Positions 45,900 through 58,540 of a stretch of 64,000 bases of DNA are shown piece after piece; within the stretch, counting starts at the first letter, position 1; every line of letters begins with the position of its first letter. The translations under genes were made by a program, and so were the position numbers. The stretch is from Fennellomyces sp. T-0311 (taxonomy: Eukaryota; Mucoromycota; Mucoromycetes; Mucorales; Lichtheimiaceae). A model generated the notes under the pieces. It searched no databases and had not been told where the DNA came from. It saw only the letters and a list, made by a program, of their open reading frames with translations. Location of the stretch: assembly GCA_025266875.1 (NCBI GenBank), contig JALLLT010000010.1, forward strand, positions 930,001-994,000, read 5' to 3'.

Positions 45900-47357
45900 A
45901 TGGGCAACAAAATCTCATCCTCACGCAAGTCGACTCGGTTTCTACATCTGCCAAAGCATTCGTCAAAACGGAAAAAGACACAGTCACCTCCTCCTCCTCC
46001 GTCAGGATCCATGTCTCCGGTCAGTAAAGCAGCCTCCCACGCCTCTAGTAATGGCTCCATGTCAGACAGCATTGTGAGACATGGGCGCATGTTTCACAAT
46101 GTCAGCGATTCCATTTACTGGTTGCCAAGCGACGACGATGAAATGGATCGTTTAGTCGGAGTAAGTGTTGTTAAAGAAAGAGGAGAAGCCAAAAGCTAAA
46201 ACAACCGCCGCGGAATTATTAAGCAACACTTTGCGCTAAAAGCATTGTTCGAGGGGTAGGGGACAATGACTCTTGTTTACATTGATTCAATCTCCTAACG
46301 CATGTTTCTGCAGCAACGTTGCCCAGGAGGTATTGCCGATCCTTGAACAAGGCGCCAAAATTTTGGGTTCGTAGGAAAATTTTAAGCTTTGGAAAATCAC
46401 GTAATTGCAATAACAATGTGCTAAACATTAATTTTGTCGGTAGATGTGGGCTGCGGTCCTGGTACGATGCTGATGGTGGGTAACATTATTAAAAACAAAT
46501 GCAGCCTGTGTGTAATGTAGTGCACATTTCCTAATGCAGAACCTATCATAGGATTTGGCCACTGAATATCCGGAATGCGAACTCGTCGGAATTGACATGT
46601 GCGACGTATTTCCAAACAACATCAAACCCCCAAATGTCCAGTTCCTCCATGCCAATGTTCTAGAACGTCTACCATTCGATGACAACACATTCGACTTTGT
46701 CCATATGCGATTTTTCATGCTGGCCCTACGTCGAGAAGAATGGCCTATTGCTCTCAAAGAGATCCATCGGGTTTTGAAACCTGGCGGTTATTTCCAGTCG
46801 CTTGAATCCGGAATGATGGTTCGTGTATCGATATAAATAACATCTCACTATTATTAATCAGGCGCACCCTATATAGGACCATGGAAACGACTTTTGTCTT
46901 TGGGTAGGCGGTGTCTGTAAGTAAAACTTCATGATATGCAGAAAATATTGATAAAAATACTCATTTAATATCGTCACAGTTGCAAATGTAATGCAAGAAC
47001 GGGGCCAGGAGCCTTACATTGCATTCAAGTTGGGCCCCATCATGGAAGAGGCACAGATAAGACCAGTAAAGTGCGATCGAAGAACTACATACCTAAGTAA
47101 GTTTTGCAAATATCAGGAGAGAATTGGAGGATAAAGTTTGACCAAACTCTATATCAGGTAAACCAGATCAGCTGAATCGCGAGTTCCTTTGGGACATCGT
47201 CAACATCGTTCGAGGCACTCAACCTTTCCTTACCGGGCCACTGGGTGTAAGCCCAGATAAATACCAACAATTCCTGCAAAAGTTCGAACATGAGTGCAAG
47301 CAGGCACCGGGAGCTGAATGGGAGCTCGCCATTAACTTGGGCCAAAAAGCATATTAG
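45900..47357 (+). CDS. SAM-dependent class I methyltransferase with N-myristoylation motif
   Basis: Exons 45900-46160, 46224-46255, 46314-46366, 46444-46475, 46552-46818, 46877-46916, 46980-47096, 47158-47357; 333 aa. The N-terminus MGNKISSS fits the N-myristoyltransferase consensus (Gly2, Ser/Thr at position 6) and is followed by basic and Ser/Pro-rich residues, as in membrane-tethered proteins. After QHFALKALFEG comes SAM motif I LDVGCGPGTMLMDLA, motif II VGIDM, motif III-like FVHMRFFMLAL and IHRVLKPGGY. This matches the TAM41-unrelated UbiE/LaeA-like methyltransferases expanded in Mucoromycota; the substrate is unknown. Two donors are GTTCGT, a minor class. The N-terminus may place the enzyme at a membrane. 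Confidence 0.85.
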
Positions 47358-50093
47358 CATTCCTATTGTTCTATTATCCCCCACCCAAACTAAACAAAGA
47401 CGTGCATTTCCCCGATGAGATGATTGCTTTTTTTCAACTTGATGTGATACCGACAGTGATATGACAGCCGACTTCTTGCTGGGGTGGGAAACTTATATGA
47501 CAAGGGTGCTTTTTAATTATGTTGATGACCTGGGAAAGACAACGTTATCAGCACCAGAGATCTATTGCGCCAATCAAAAAGTGCAATGGTACGTTTTTTT
47601 GTTTGCTTTTTTTTCTTGGAGACTAATGTCATTGTTAGCAAAGTGGCATGGGACCGGAAAAACGGTGATAATCCAACCCAAATTGCTTGGTTACGGGAAC
47701 TGGCAAACAACATGATTTGCATTTCCAAAATTCGCGAGACGCACAGACTGTATAGATTTTCCATTGTATCGGCGATTACTAATCACAGATACAATGAGTA
47801 TAACAGCACTTTTTTATAGCTACCGAATGTCAAGTGTTATAAACATGACATTGACGGGTTGATTGATGTGCACTACCTTATAGTGGGCGGGAAGGATGAA
47901 ACACCTCCCTGTACTTTCCCGAAACGCGCTTTAATGCAGCGAGCATGGAGTGAATGCGATTGGTGTTCTAGTGGCGGTGTGTCAAAGTGCCCTCAATGTA
48001 CGGACTAACTGGACTAACTGGAAATAAAGGAGATCACTCGTGATCCGCCGTCTGCATTTTCTTCAAGAAATAAACACCAAATGACAGGTGGCAGTCGCGC
48101 GGTTTATGACTAAATATGGTACCTGCATAAGTTACGCCAAGAGCCCGTAAGTACACATATTATTACAAAAAAAGGTCAGTGGCTACATATTCTTCTGATT
48201 ACGGAAAAGATGATACGTACCGGTATAAAAGGTCGGAAGTACAGAAACAAAAGATCCATACAAAAAGCTACGATTATTACAGGAATGTCATTCTGATAGA
48301 TTGAAAGTGCCCGTATGAAATTGCTGTAAAAAGAGAGTGGGTTAAGCCTCCAATTATGCAAAAATCTCTTTTGAGGATGCTTATGCACATTGATTTCATC
48401 GGAAGTACGCACAATCTACGTTAAGTAAAGTGCTGATGTGACTGATAGGTTTAAAAAAAGTAAAGATACTTGCGTTATTGCTATCCTTTGTTATTCACGG
48501 ATCAAATGACTGCTCTACCAGCCAGATGATCAGCCCTTGACTATTCCCAGTAAGTCAATAGTCCAAAGTAGCTGCTGTCGATCGAGTGTACTTCCCGAAA
48601 ATGTGGAGAGCTATCAATATAAATGTGATGTATTATAACACTGATTGAAGCAATTTAAATTCATTACCGGAAGCATGAGCATCACGATATGGTGAACCCC
48701 TCCCCTCCCGCTTTTTCCTCGGTCTGAGCATGCTATCCCCTGATTTCAATAGCTATTTTACCTCGCCTTTTCTCGCCCCCGCTTTTTCCTCGGTTTTTGG
48801 CTGTCCATCTGCCTAGGAAAAAAAACGGGGACCACTGTAGCAGAAGATAATATCGCTTCTGTACCTAAAATGATAGGTAAACTCCTTCGTGAGTCTGCAT
48901 GCGAAGCTGGGTGTTACGCGTTCGAAACAAAACGGGCAGGGGCATCAGTAACATCTACCGGATTTTACACCGTTTTTCGCCTGTTGCTGGTTTGATAAAC
49001 ATATTTTTATGAGTCATACAAAACCTGTTTATTTGTAGAAGATGAGAAATCCTATATTTAAAAACTAGTGAGAATACCATAGTTACGTAGAGTGGGATAG
49101 ATTAACTAAAAACTAGGGTCATTTGTATCTATCAAAGTGCTATCAGAAAGCACATCAATCTAGCGTACTATTAACTTATCGACAAGAATGATCTTTCTGA
49201 TCCTAAATAATTGATTGTTACTGATAAGCGTTTCTAATACCCTTAGCTACGTTTCTCGCCACACATGGCCGTTCTGTTAGTTATCACCAGAATTAGTGTA
49301 CGTGAAGCATAGTGACGATGCTTCATACCTTGCACAACTAACATTTGAATATCTAACAGTCTATTTAGTCGTTCTATGTATGTATTAACTGGTCTAAGAA
49401 TAAAAATGTTTGTTCTTTCATATTGTTTGCTTTTATATAGTGCCGGAATATATAGGGTTTTACATTACAAATGACTCCTGAAGTTATCACATTAATCGAC
49501 CACAAAGGCTATCCGAAAACGAAGCTGTCTGTTAGAACACGTTTGGATATCGCCTTAGTTGTCAAATCCAAAGCAGAAAGGAAGTATTGTAAAGATGAAC
49601 TTATTAGTATAACAGCAAGTACTACTGTGTGGTCTAAGCAAGGAACGAGAACACAAAAAGCCCTTTATAAATATGAGCAACGGCGAACGGATTAAAAGTA
49701 AAATCACGTGAAGTACTAGTTCCATAAGATATGCGAAGATTCGTTTGTAAACAAAGGACTAAAAGGTTGCATACTGCTGCCTGACAAGAAAAAAAGTATG
49801 TGATCAATTCGTTGCCAACGACCGTTTATTGGCACTCAGTGTGCCTATGCAAAACGCTTAGAAGGACGGGCGTGTCATTAATGGAGATACAAACACCGTC
49901 CACACACCACACGTGTTTGCACGGAGGTGAACGGAGGTCCTTGGGTTCGTCAGTATATCATGACCAAGGCAGACAATGGGTCCGGGAAGATAGTAGACCT
50001 TGATCATTTATGCTGCGTCACGAAAACACACCTAATTTTTTGAACGTTCACTACAGCTGCTGCGCCCTTTTTTTCACACTTTATAATTGCGTA
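47358..50093. other. AT-rich intergenic region
   Basis: No supported gene. A 17-bp string, CCCGCTTTTTCCTCGGT, occurs twice (near 48707 and 48779). The 74-aa ORF at 49471-49695 has no motif. The last 200 bases are the promoter of the CSN3 gene, with an E-box CACGTG at 49910-49915. Confidence 0.5.
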
Positions 50094-52024
50094 ATGGCAG
50101 ACCGACAACAGCAACGACGAGGAGGGGGAAGTGGTAACAATAGCGGGGCAGCACCTGATGCAATGCGCCAGACCGGACGACAACAACCACAACAGGCAGA
50201 CCCGCAGCTAGTGGACGAAGTGCTCGCGCTCATTACATCCGTGGAAGATCAGGACGTGGATCAAATGAAGGCCTTAGCAGCTAAATTGCTTCAATTCCCG
50301 GAGCCACAGTTTCAATCAAACACCACACAAAACCTGGATCCGCTCGCGGTGTTGGATCCTTCTCAGCACAGTCTTGGATTCCTCTTTTTCCTGCAAGTAA
50401 AGCAGCGTGGATGACGACGCCCGACTTGGCTGACACCGGCCCTTTTTACAATTGTGTAGTACGAGTCGTTGTCTTGCAGTCAATGACGCTGACCAGGCCA
50501 TTTTCTTTGTGCACACGGTCAACCACTTTGTCAACGCGTTCGACCCGGACCAATTGTTGTACGCGCCTGCAAGAAGTAAGGAAGCACGCGCCCATGTTGA
50601 TTTTTCGCATATCTAAGGCCTCGATCTATAGTCACGCATATCGGCAATGCGCTTGAACATCTCGCCAAAGTGCTCCGAAACGTAAGGGTTGCTTATCGTG
50701 GGTTGCATGCATGCTTACCGTTGACCGCGTAGCCGCTCGTGCCCATCATACCGCTCTCCGTGGCCATCGAGAGGCTGAGCCCACAGCTGGATACCCTTAC
50801 TTCGCTTCATGTTCCGTTCGTAAAGGCGTGTCTGCTGGCCAAGACGTATCGCCCGGCACTGTCAATCCTGGATGTTGATATTGAGAATGTGGATCCCAAT
50901 GTAAGGAGAGGGATGGCTAGTGATAACCAGCTGCTGACGATAGTACAGGTGCACGACATCTCTATCAAGACATTCCTGCTATACCACTATTACAGCGCTA
51001 TGGTTTACATTGGCAACAAGAAGTTTGCGCGGGCGATCGAGTTTCTCATTTTGGTAATGATGCACATCCACCGCCACACGCCGTCTAATTCATTTTCATG
51101 CTAGGCCATCTCGGCACCTGCCCAGGTCATCAGCGCTATCCAGGTCGAGGCGTACAAAAAGTTTATCCTGGTATCGTTGATCCACCACGGACGGGTAGGT
51201 ATTAGAAATGAGCATGGAAGCGTGAGACTGACCGCCCATTCCAGATTCCTCCCTTACCACGCTACACGTCGGTCATGCTGGAAAAGTACTTCAAGAGCAA
51301 GTATCCTGTCTATACTGAGATTGCAGAAGCATTCTCAGAAGGCCTTCCCAAGCTTCGGGCTGCAATCGATACCCACCAAGACGCACTTAGAGAAGTATGA
51401 CTCAGCGTTTGCGTTGTGACAGATTCACCGACCGTATCTTGGTAGGATTCACACATGGGTTTGGCAAAGCAGTGCGTGGAGGCGCTCCATCGAGAAACAA
51501 TCAAGCGACTGGGCGATATATATGTCACGCTGACTTTGGGAGAAATGGCTGCTCTGCTTGCTCAGAAGGAGAGCCGAAATGTCTCTGAGCAGGAGCTTGA
51601 GCGCATGTTGCTGGCTATGGTAAGCTTGATATCAATCGGGTTAGCACTGTGCGACTCACTCGCGAATTCCAGATCGAAAAAGACCAGATCCGTGCCAGCA
51701 TATCGTGCGTGGTAGTTGAGCCGGGCCGGAGTGTCAAGATGGTTCATTTCGCGGATGAGGAGGATGCAGGCCTGGCGGTGAATCTGGAGATGCGTATCCA
51801 GGACGCCACGGACCTGAGAAAGAAGGTGTCGGCCATGGACAAGGCGGAGGGTCTGAGTAAGGAGTTCCAGCAAAAGGTAGGCAGAGACGCGCGGGGTATT
51901 CGGTTTATTTATTAGGTGTATATAGTACATGATGATCAGCTCGCAAGGTGAAGCCTTCCCGGTGCAGATGGCCTACGAGGAGGACATGGATCTGCCCTTG
52001 GACGACGAATCCAAGTTCTCCTAA
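50094..52024 (+). CDS. CSN3: COP9 signalosome subunit 3 (PCI domain)
   Basis: Ten exons: 50094-50406, 50480-50575, 50632-50681, 50733-50900, 50949-51053, 51105-51194, 51245-51394, 51446-51619, 51673-51876, 51968-52024; 468 aa. After a Gln/Gly-rich N-terminus come helical repeats with CSN3 landmarks: HSLGFLFFL, TLTSLHVPFVKACLLAKTY, LLYHYYSAMVYIGNKKFARA, VEAYKKFILVSLIHHGR, DSHMGLAKQCVEAL, and the winged-helix part RLGDIYVTLTLGEMAALL with IRASISCVV. Subunit of the complex that removes NEDD8 from cullins. Introns 4-9 are all phase 0. The exon 1 donor is GTGGAT. The acidic C-terminal tail ends 5 bp before the stop of the convergent stress-protein gene. Confidence 0.92.
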
Positions 52025-52029
52025 GCGAT

Positions 52030-53202
52030 CTACAGCTTCTTGCTCAGCTCGTCAACTGCGATCTCTCCTGTTTTAACACCTAGTGCGCGTAGTCAGCTTG
52101 GGATATGCTAACAGATATAAAACCTCTTTGTATATACTTACTCTCGCTGAGGGACGGAGCCTCCTCCACTGCTTTCTTTTTGCTCTTTCTCTTTTTGGTT
52201 TGTGGCCGTATGACCGAGACAGGCACTGATGAATTGTGCACGAGGAATGTCGAGATCGAGCCGATCAACAGCCTAGTGTGGGGAGGATGTGAGCGTGCGT
52301 GTTGGGGGGGGGAGTGCAAGGCAGTAATTGATCGAGCATACCCTTTGACTGTCCCACGGCCTTTGCTACCACACACGACCATTGTGAGCGGTAATCGCTG
52401 AATCTGATTCGAATATATATATTTTCAGCGCTCCAGCTTTCCGGAACCACCTTATTGCTTACCAGAATCGCCAGAATGTCCTTCACACGTCCAGAAATCG
52501 CGTATGTCATTAGTGTGATATCAAACAACAGCATTTGATTCAGAATCCTTCTTGCTTCCTTTGTCAGGGTTTGCGATGCCTTCTCCAGCTAGTGCCGACT
52601 GTTGTTAGAGAGCCACAACGTGGAAGGGACGGTTGGAACTGTACCTCTTTCGACAAGGACATTCCAGCCGCCTTGACAGCATCCGGGTTATCCTCGCGAT
52701 TGACCACAGTGACAACATGAAGTGTATCGCCGTCGCGCATCATTGTGCCCATGACCCATTCCAGTGCATACAAACTTTCCGCACTAAAGTCGCACGCTGC
52801 AAGATACGATCTGCGTTTCCGATACTGGTCATTCACAACGCCGTATCGACACGTAACAATGATCCGATCTCGTTTGCGCTGTGTTGCAGGTGGATCAGTG
52901 AATACCAAGAGCTTGCGTCGCTGCAGCGATGCTGTCCGTTTGCGTACGATTGGATCAATATACGGGATATGACGGTTGGATTCGGTAGTCTGCATCAGTT
53001 GTTCGTCTATTGTCTCATCATCGTCTTCTTCAGGTCGATTTGGATCAGGTTTTGGATCGATGACGGCTTCTGCAATATCGTCATCGGCTGTTTCGATTTG
53101 GTTCAGTTCAATAACCTTCTCCTCGAGACCGGGAGTGATGGGCTCTTCGGTGGTCAGCGGCAGCCCCAACGCGGCAGCAAACTCGATCGTTGCACCGCTC
53201 AT
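52030..53202 (-). CDS. Universal stress protein A-like protein
   Basis: Exons 53202-52645, 52588-52463, 52397-52342, 52272-52142, 52079-52030; 306 aa. The UspA fold begins about residue 130 with RSYLAACDFSAESLYALEW and TLHVVTVV. After the introns, YAISGRVKDILAIL and the nucleotide-binding signature VVCGSKGRGTVKGLLIGSIS (pattern G2xG9xG-S/T) and HNSSVPVSVI follow. An N-terminal extension of about 125 residues is acidic and poorly conserved, and the C-terminus is Lys-rich (KKRKSKKK), a likely NLS. Fungal members are thought to bind ATP and act in stress responses; no specific role is known. The stop codon lies 5 bp from the CSN3 stop on the other strand. Confidence 0.88.
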
Positions 53203-55910
53203 TGTCTTGAAGTTTTGTGGAAAAGGCTAAGAAAAAATCGGGAAAATGGTGTTTTAAAGAGAACGGCGGGAAAGGGTATTTGTTTGCAACTAGTGATCGT
53301 TAGCGCCTCTCGTTGGTTTTCATGTTGCCGTCTGAGTTGGCTGGAATGCGCGCTATAAGCTACCCAGACACTTTCTTTCGAATAAGATCCGATAAGTTTT
53401 GTTGCCTTCCGAGTCACTCGATCTTTCAGCCGTGATCGATCACCACAAGGTATTTTTGTGGCATGACACAGGCCCGTCTCTGTACTTCTTCTGCTGCTTA
53501 AAGCAGATTACATAATGTACTCCGTATCTGTATATCAGCCAACATGCTATGCCATTGTTTTATTGCCCTTTGTTGATAAACGCAACACGAGTCCATGTTC
53601 TGTCGCATAGTAACGTGCTTATCTACCTCGAATGACAGGTAGGACAACATTCATGTGACCTGGATTTAGCAACTAATTTGTGCACCGAACAATCAGTCGA
53701 TAAAACTTTCTCCACGATAACATCTAATGTTTCGATTGTGCATGGAAAATGTACCTATAGTATGACAAATGGATTCCTCTATAGGTTGTGAAACGTAGCT
53801 TTATTTACATCATGGGGAGTACCATCGCAACATGTCGATAAACTTTATTTGTCGCTTTGTGGTCAAGCGCTCTTTGTGTCAGGCTAAACCGATGAACTTA
53901 CTTGTATTGCCAAAGCATTTTATAGATGTGCAGCTTGCGCCTAGACCTTATCTCACATGATTTGGATACTGGTTTGGTATATGTGTGCTCACACCTAGAA
54001 TCCAGAAACACCGAAAACAAATACATACTCAGGAAAAGTTAGCAACATAAGAGCCTTGGGTGCGGATGATTGATGTTACGTATGGAAAATATTCTTTTAT
54101 TCTTTACTTCAGAACTAAGTAAAGAAAATTACCACACCGTTCATATCATATGCCCATACACTATGTTTGATGTGGTATTAGCGACAAGAGGCATAGAAAC
54201 ATTAGCGAATAATTAAGAAGCAAGTCATTGTCAGTCTTTATTTAACTAGATGTTTTTCAGGTAAGACATCCTGTACTTCTTTATAGTAAACTAGACTACA
54301 TAATTAGGTGTTCGATATGATAAAAGTTAAAGGGTAGTATCGGATTGATATTAATAGAGCCAACAGTAACATTTGCGGAATCAGATTTGACCAATACGTA
54401 TATCTATCGTTTGAAAAGTTTATCTTTTAAAAGGGTAATCAGGATTGTCATTTTGAATGGCCTTGCAATATAGTTACTAGACCTATGTAATAAGAAAGCT
54501 TCTTAATGTGTATATAGAAATGATGGTCATATCGCTTTGGATTTCGAAAAATGGGTTGGACCAATGGCTACATACTACCAAGACAAGTGCCAGCAGCTGG
54601 GTGTGGGACCAGATTTATTAAAAGCCTCGAGATAAACCAAGGTTCTTATGACCTCAACAGTATGACCTCATCAGTATATATAAACATGCACTACTCAAAA
54701 TGTAATACTACACTAATCTGCACAGGGATAGAAAATTGATATACGTTGTCTCACAAAGAGACGGATCAGTCACAGTGTAATCATTTCTGGAACATACACT
54801 TTCGAGACGGTCATTGGAGAACGGAGTACTCGATCTATCGCTAAATAAAGTATACCGCTTCCAACTATATTGATGGCATACATACAACGCGTTTCAGTTA
54901 TTATGAGATTTAATGTAATTCGTGTAGCCTATTCAGTCATTAGTTCTTTCGTCTTACTTTTTTTTTCTGATAAAATGCTACGTAGCCCATTTTCGTTAAT
55001 CACTACGTATGTAACTGTTTATGCAAGCTATTTGTCCAGAATTAGTTATAAAGGCCCTGCTCGGACCGCCGCATCCATTTTTTCACTTTCTAACGTGTTG
55101 GTAAAAGGGGTTAGGTTAACAAAAAGTAACCTAGATGGCACATTGAGTAGTAATATGATATTGGTAATACTATGTTCTCATAAAAAATAGATATTTTGCG
55201 GCTCTCCACGCGTTTCAAGAAACCGTGTATGCCAATACGTAACGGACAGCGCGTTTATGCAGTTGGTGGCACATTTAAATATTGTCGACTGATTATTCTA
55301 CACAGTTTGTGCCCCTTAACACTGTACCGACACCTTATTCCCACGATGGCACGAATGCAAAGCTCTTCTTTTCTGTTGCGTGGAAAGAGAATAATATGCG
55401 GATATCATAAAAAATAACCTCACATAGTGGGCAATTGACAGTAGATAGTTTCCCGTTTATTAACATAGACAGCTAGCAAAGACATAAAGAACTGACTTGA
55501 CGGTATCAATGTCACATGAAAAAGTTAAGGATAGACGCATCTCCGGCCCCAATACGTTAACTGTCATTGGATCCACGTGCATTACACGTTACGCAGGAAT
55601 CTTGTTGCAGTTACGGCTTACACACCTTCATATGTCATCCACAAGAGTGGAGTGGACCGGTATTAACTACTTTCATGCCACCATACCGAAGCTTTCAGTT
55701 CTTATGCTATCCGAGCGTTTCCAAAGAAAAAAAAAAGAACCCGCCGCATTGGGAATACGCGTGATGATCTTGTATTGATCTAAATAAAACCGCATACACT
55801 TTCTTACGCTTGAATTGGATATAGTTCTGCTCCTGAGGATCCATGCTTTATGCTAGCCGTTAGAGGTAACTTAAGAATCATTTGAGGGAATAAGAAAAAC
55901 GATGCTTTAT
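53203..55910. other. AT-rich intergenic region
   Basis: 2.7 kb without a supported gene. ORFs such as 54870-55190 and 55497-55778 have no motif and no splice-consistent partner exons. Confidence 0.5.
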
Positions 55911-56350
55911 TTAGGCTCTGTTCTTGAGCTCCTCAACGAATGCGATGTATTCCTTCTCGGCGTCTTCCTTGCTCTTGCCTAATCATAACAGCCTTATCAG
56001 CATAACCCCTTGAACCTGCTTCTTGCAAGCACTTACCCTTGACATCTTCCCAAGCCTGCCACTTGTACTTGCCCTTCAAGTCAAACATACCGGGCTTGGC
56101 TGATAACAAAAAGTCAGTAAACCACTACGTACAGAATACACGCATGGAATAAACTTACCAGTGTTGTTGTCACCAACGGTAGCCTGCTTGAACAAACCAT
56201 AGAGCTTCAAAAGGTCATCGTCAGAGGGCTTGGTGGGGAGGTTCTTGACCTCTTCAGCGGCTTTGTCAAATTCCTAAAGTTTCAGATTTCATTCAGCAAA
56301 TGGGATTAAGATTTGGAGTATAAGAATTAATAACTTACAGCAGAGGGCAT
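55911..56350 (-). CDS. ACB1: Acyl-CoA-binding protein
   Basis: Four exons too short for simple ORF calling: 56350-56339 (12 nt, MPSA), 56273-56159, 56099-56037, 55978-55911; 85 aa, the usual ACBP length. Signature residues: [55 protein letters not shown] and [18 protein letters not shown], covering the YxxFKQATxGD and KxKWxAW ligand-binding motifs. It buffers and carries medium- and long-chain acyl-CoA in the cytosol. All splice sites are near-consensus. A TATA box lies 59 bp upstream of the start, consistent with a highly expressed gene. Confidence 0.96.
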
Positions 56351-56946
56351 TTTAAGATGAAAGAAAGGGTAATGAAAAAAGAAGACGGAATCAGGTTGGC
56401 CCGCCTGACTTTATACGCGAGACGGAGACTGTAACACAAGCAGGGTCCGTTAAGTGTGCGTCATGTGCGATGCCCTACATCAAATTATTCTCGATTTAAT
56501 TATGCTTCATGGATATTCATGCAAAACCATACTGACTTAAAATATGTGTTGCCATGACGAACTGTGGAGAGAAAAGGTGACAACATGGATATACATAGGA
56601 GATACTGTGCATGTGATTTTTTGTTGCTTTGCGTGTTTGGCTCCGCTGGAAAGAAACACAGTCGCCAGGAGAGGACATTGCCCAACAAACACGGAACGTT
56701 TACCCGCCTTTCCCAACATACGCGTCGCTTCTCTTTTTGTCAACACCAACTGAATGTGCAGATCAGAGGGTATTGACAAAAATTATGTCCTTTCGAATTT
56801 GGTTTAAATAGCTATATGTAATCCTTACCCTCTTCACGTGTCAAACTTTAGCCTTCCCCACCTTGGTTGAAAACTACTGAATAAAACTGACAGTTGACCC
56901 CACATTTTTTTAGTTTTCATTTCTTTCTTTTTTATTTATTAAAATA
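56351..56946. promoter_or_regulatory. Divergent promoter region of ACBP and epoxide hydrolase genes
   Basis: 596 bp between the two starts. Contains a minus-strand TATAAAG at 56409-56415 for ACBP and an E-box CACGTG at 56836-56841, about 105 bp upstream of the epoxide hydrolase start. ORFs inside overlap in several frames and are treated as spurious. Confidence 0.6.
56409..56415 (-). promoter_or_regulatory. TATA box of ACBP gene
   Basis: TATAAAG on the minus strand within GCGTATAAAGTC, 59 bp from the ATG at 56350. Confidence 0.6.
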
Positions 56947-58441
56947 ATGGACGATATCGAGCCGTTCACCGTACCATCCTTTACTCCAGAGCAACTTGCT
57001 TTTTTGAAAGACAAGCTAAGCAAACCAGTGTACCCGAACGAGCTTGAGGAGGATTATAAATGGGATTACGGTGCTCCGACATGGGCTGTCAAGCCCTTGG
57101 CAGAAGAATGGCTGGGGAATTACGATTGGGAGAAGCCACGTACAAAGATGAACCGTTGGCACCACTATCACACGACAATCGACGGTTTGAAGGTTCACTT
57201 TGTACACGAACCTTCGTCCAACCCTGATGCGATACCAATCATGCTGGTGCACGGTTGGCCGTCAACCTTTTATGAATTCCACAAGGTCATCGAACCTCTG
57301 AGAGATGGTGCCAATGGAGAGCAGGTAATTTATAAAGCTCGGGAGATTTTCTAATCATAACCACAGTTTTCCAATAGGCTTTCCATGTTGTAGTTCCTAG
57401 TCTGCCTGGTTTCGGATTTTCGGAGGCTCCCAAAGTACGTGGACACGGTGTTGCAAAGAATGCAGAGATTCTCAACGCGTTGATGGTGAAATTGGGATAT
57501 ACGGAATATGGTAAGTGATAAAGGAAGTTAAAATGGAGGCGAGGGTTGAACACGAGACGATCTCTTTTTTAGTGCTGCAAGGCGGTGACTGGGGCGGAAT
57601 TATCGGTAAATACATGGCGTCCCGGTATAATGCAAACTGCAAGGCATTCCATACTGGATTCCCGATGTTTTTGCCACCACTTCCTACTCCGCGCACTCTC
57701 CTGTTTTATCCATTCAAGCTTGTGAAATTCGGAGCAAGTTTATTGCTCGGCTTTGACCGTATTTACGGTGCAGGAAAGACAATCATCAATGGTGCCACAT
57801 TTGCCAATGCAGAGATGTATGATGGATGTGGATATCGAGCAATTCAAGGTACACGCCCATATACATTGGCATATGGTTTGACAGACAGTCCATTGGGATT
57901 GATGGCATGGATGTTGGAAAAGTATCATGATTGGACATATCACACGCCCGCTAAGCGTGACACAGAAGCATTGCCACCTACGCTCACTTCAGAAGATTTC
58001 CTAACACAAGTTTCGATCTACTGGTTAACCAATACCATGTCATCGTCGATCCGAATCTACTATGAATGCTTACGTCAGAAAGAGATGTTCAAGGTTGTGT
58101 TCGGACGTCCCAAGGTTCCAGTCGCGGTGTGCGCTTTCGCGCATGACCTTATCAGAGTAAAGTTGATTCGTTCAGGATAAAAAGCAGCATTGACAGTTCA
58201 TTAATGTTGTGTAGCTGCCCCCCGACTGGCTTGAAGCAGCGTCTGATCTGCATCAATATTCAGAATACGAATCGGTAAGTATTGATGTTTGACAGAATTT
58301 GCACATGGATAACGATCGGTTAATCATTGGCGGATTATTTAGGGTGGACATTTCCCAGCAATGGAGGAAAACGAGTTACTAATGAGAGATGTTCAGCGGT
58401 TTGGCAAGATCTTGAAGGATAAAAAGCTTGTGAAATCTTAA
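56947..58441 (+). CDS. Epoxide hydrolase, EHN plus alpha/beta hydrolase
   Basis: Exons 56947-57324, 57378-57510, 57573-58156, 58215-58274, 58343-58441; 417 aa. The N-terminal EHN domain includes WKWDYG-like YKWDYGAPTW and a WEKPRTKMNRWHHYHTTIDG stretch leading into IDGLKVHFVHE. The hydrolase core has the oxyanion-hole motif HGWPST, the SLPGFGFSEAP strand, the nucleophile elbow QGGDWGG (Asp), and the general-base His in GGHFPAMEE. Microsomal-type epoxide hydrolases convert epoxides to diols; this copy has no N-terminal membrane anchor, so it is probably soluble. The stop is 99 bp before the next start. Confidence 0.93.
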
Positions 58442-58540
58442 AGGCTGAAAGCATAGTTTCGATAACAGTTTAGTTTTATTTTTAGTTTTGTATGAATATG
58501 TTTCATCTTTCTTGCTCTTCTTTTCAGGACCACGCTTTTC

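Noticed and set aside
48700..48800. Repeated CCCGCTTTTTCCTCGGT as a transposon end
   Set aside because: Only two short copies, no inverted termini, target-site duplication or coding remnant.
48890..48950. Possible tRNA because of a GCGTTCGAAAC string
   Set aside because: The T-loop-like string has no matching acceptor, D-arm or anticodon stem around it.
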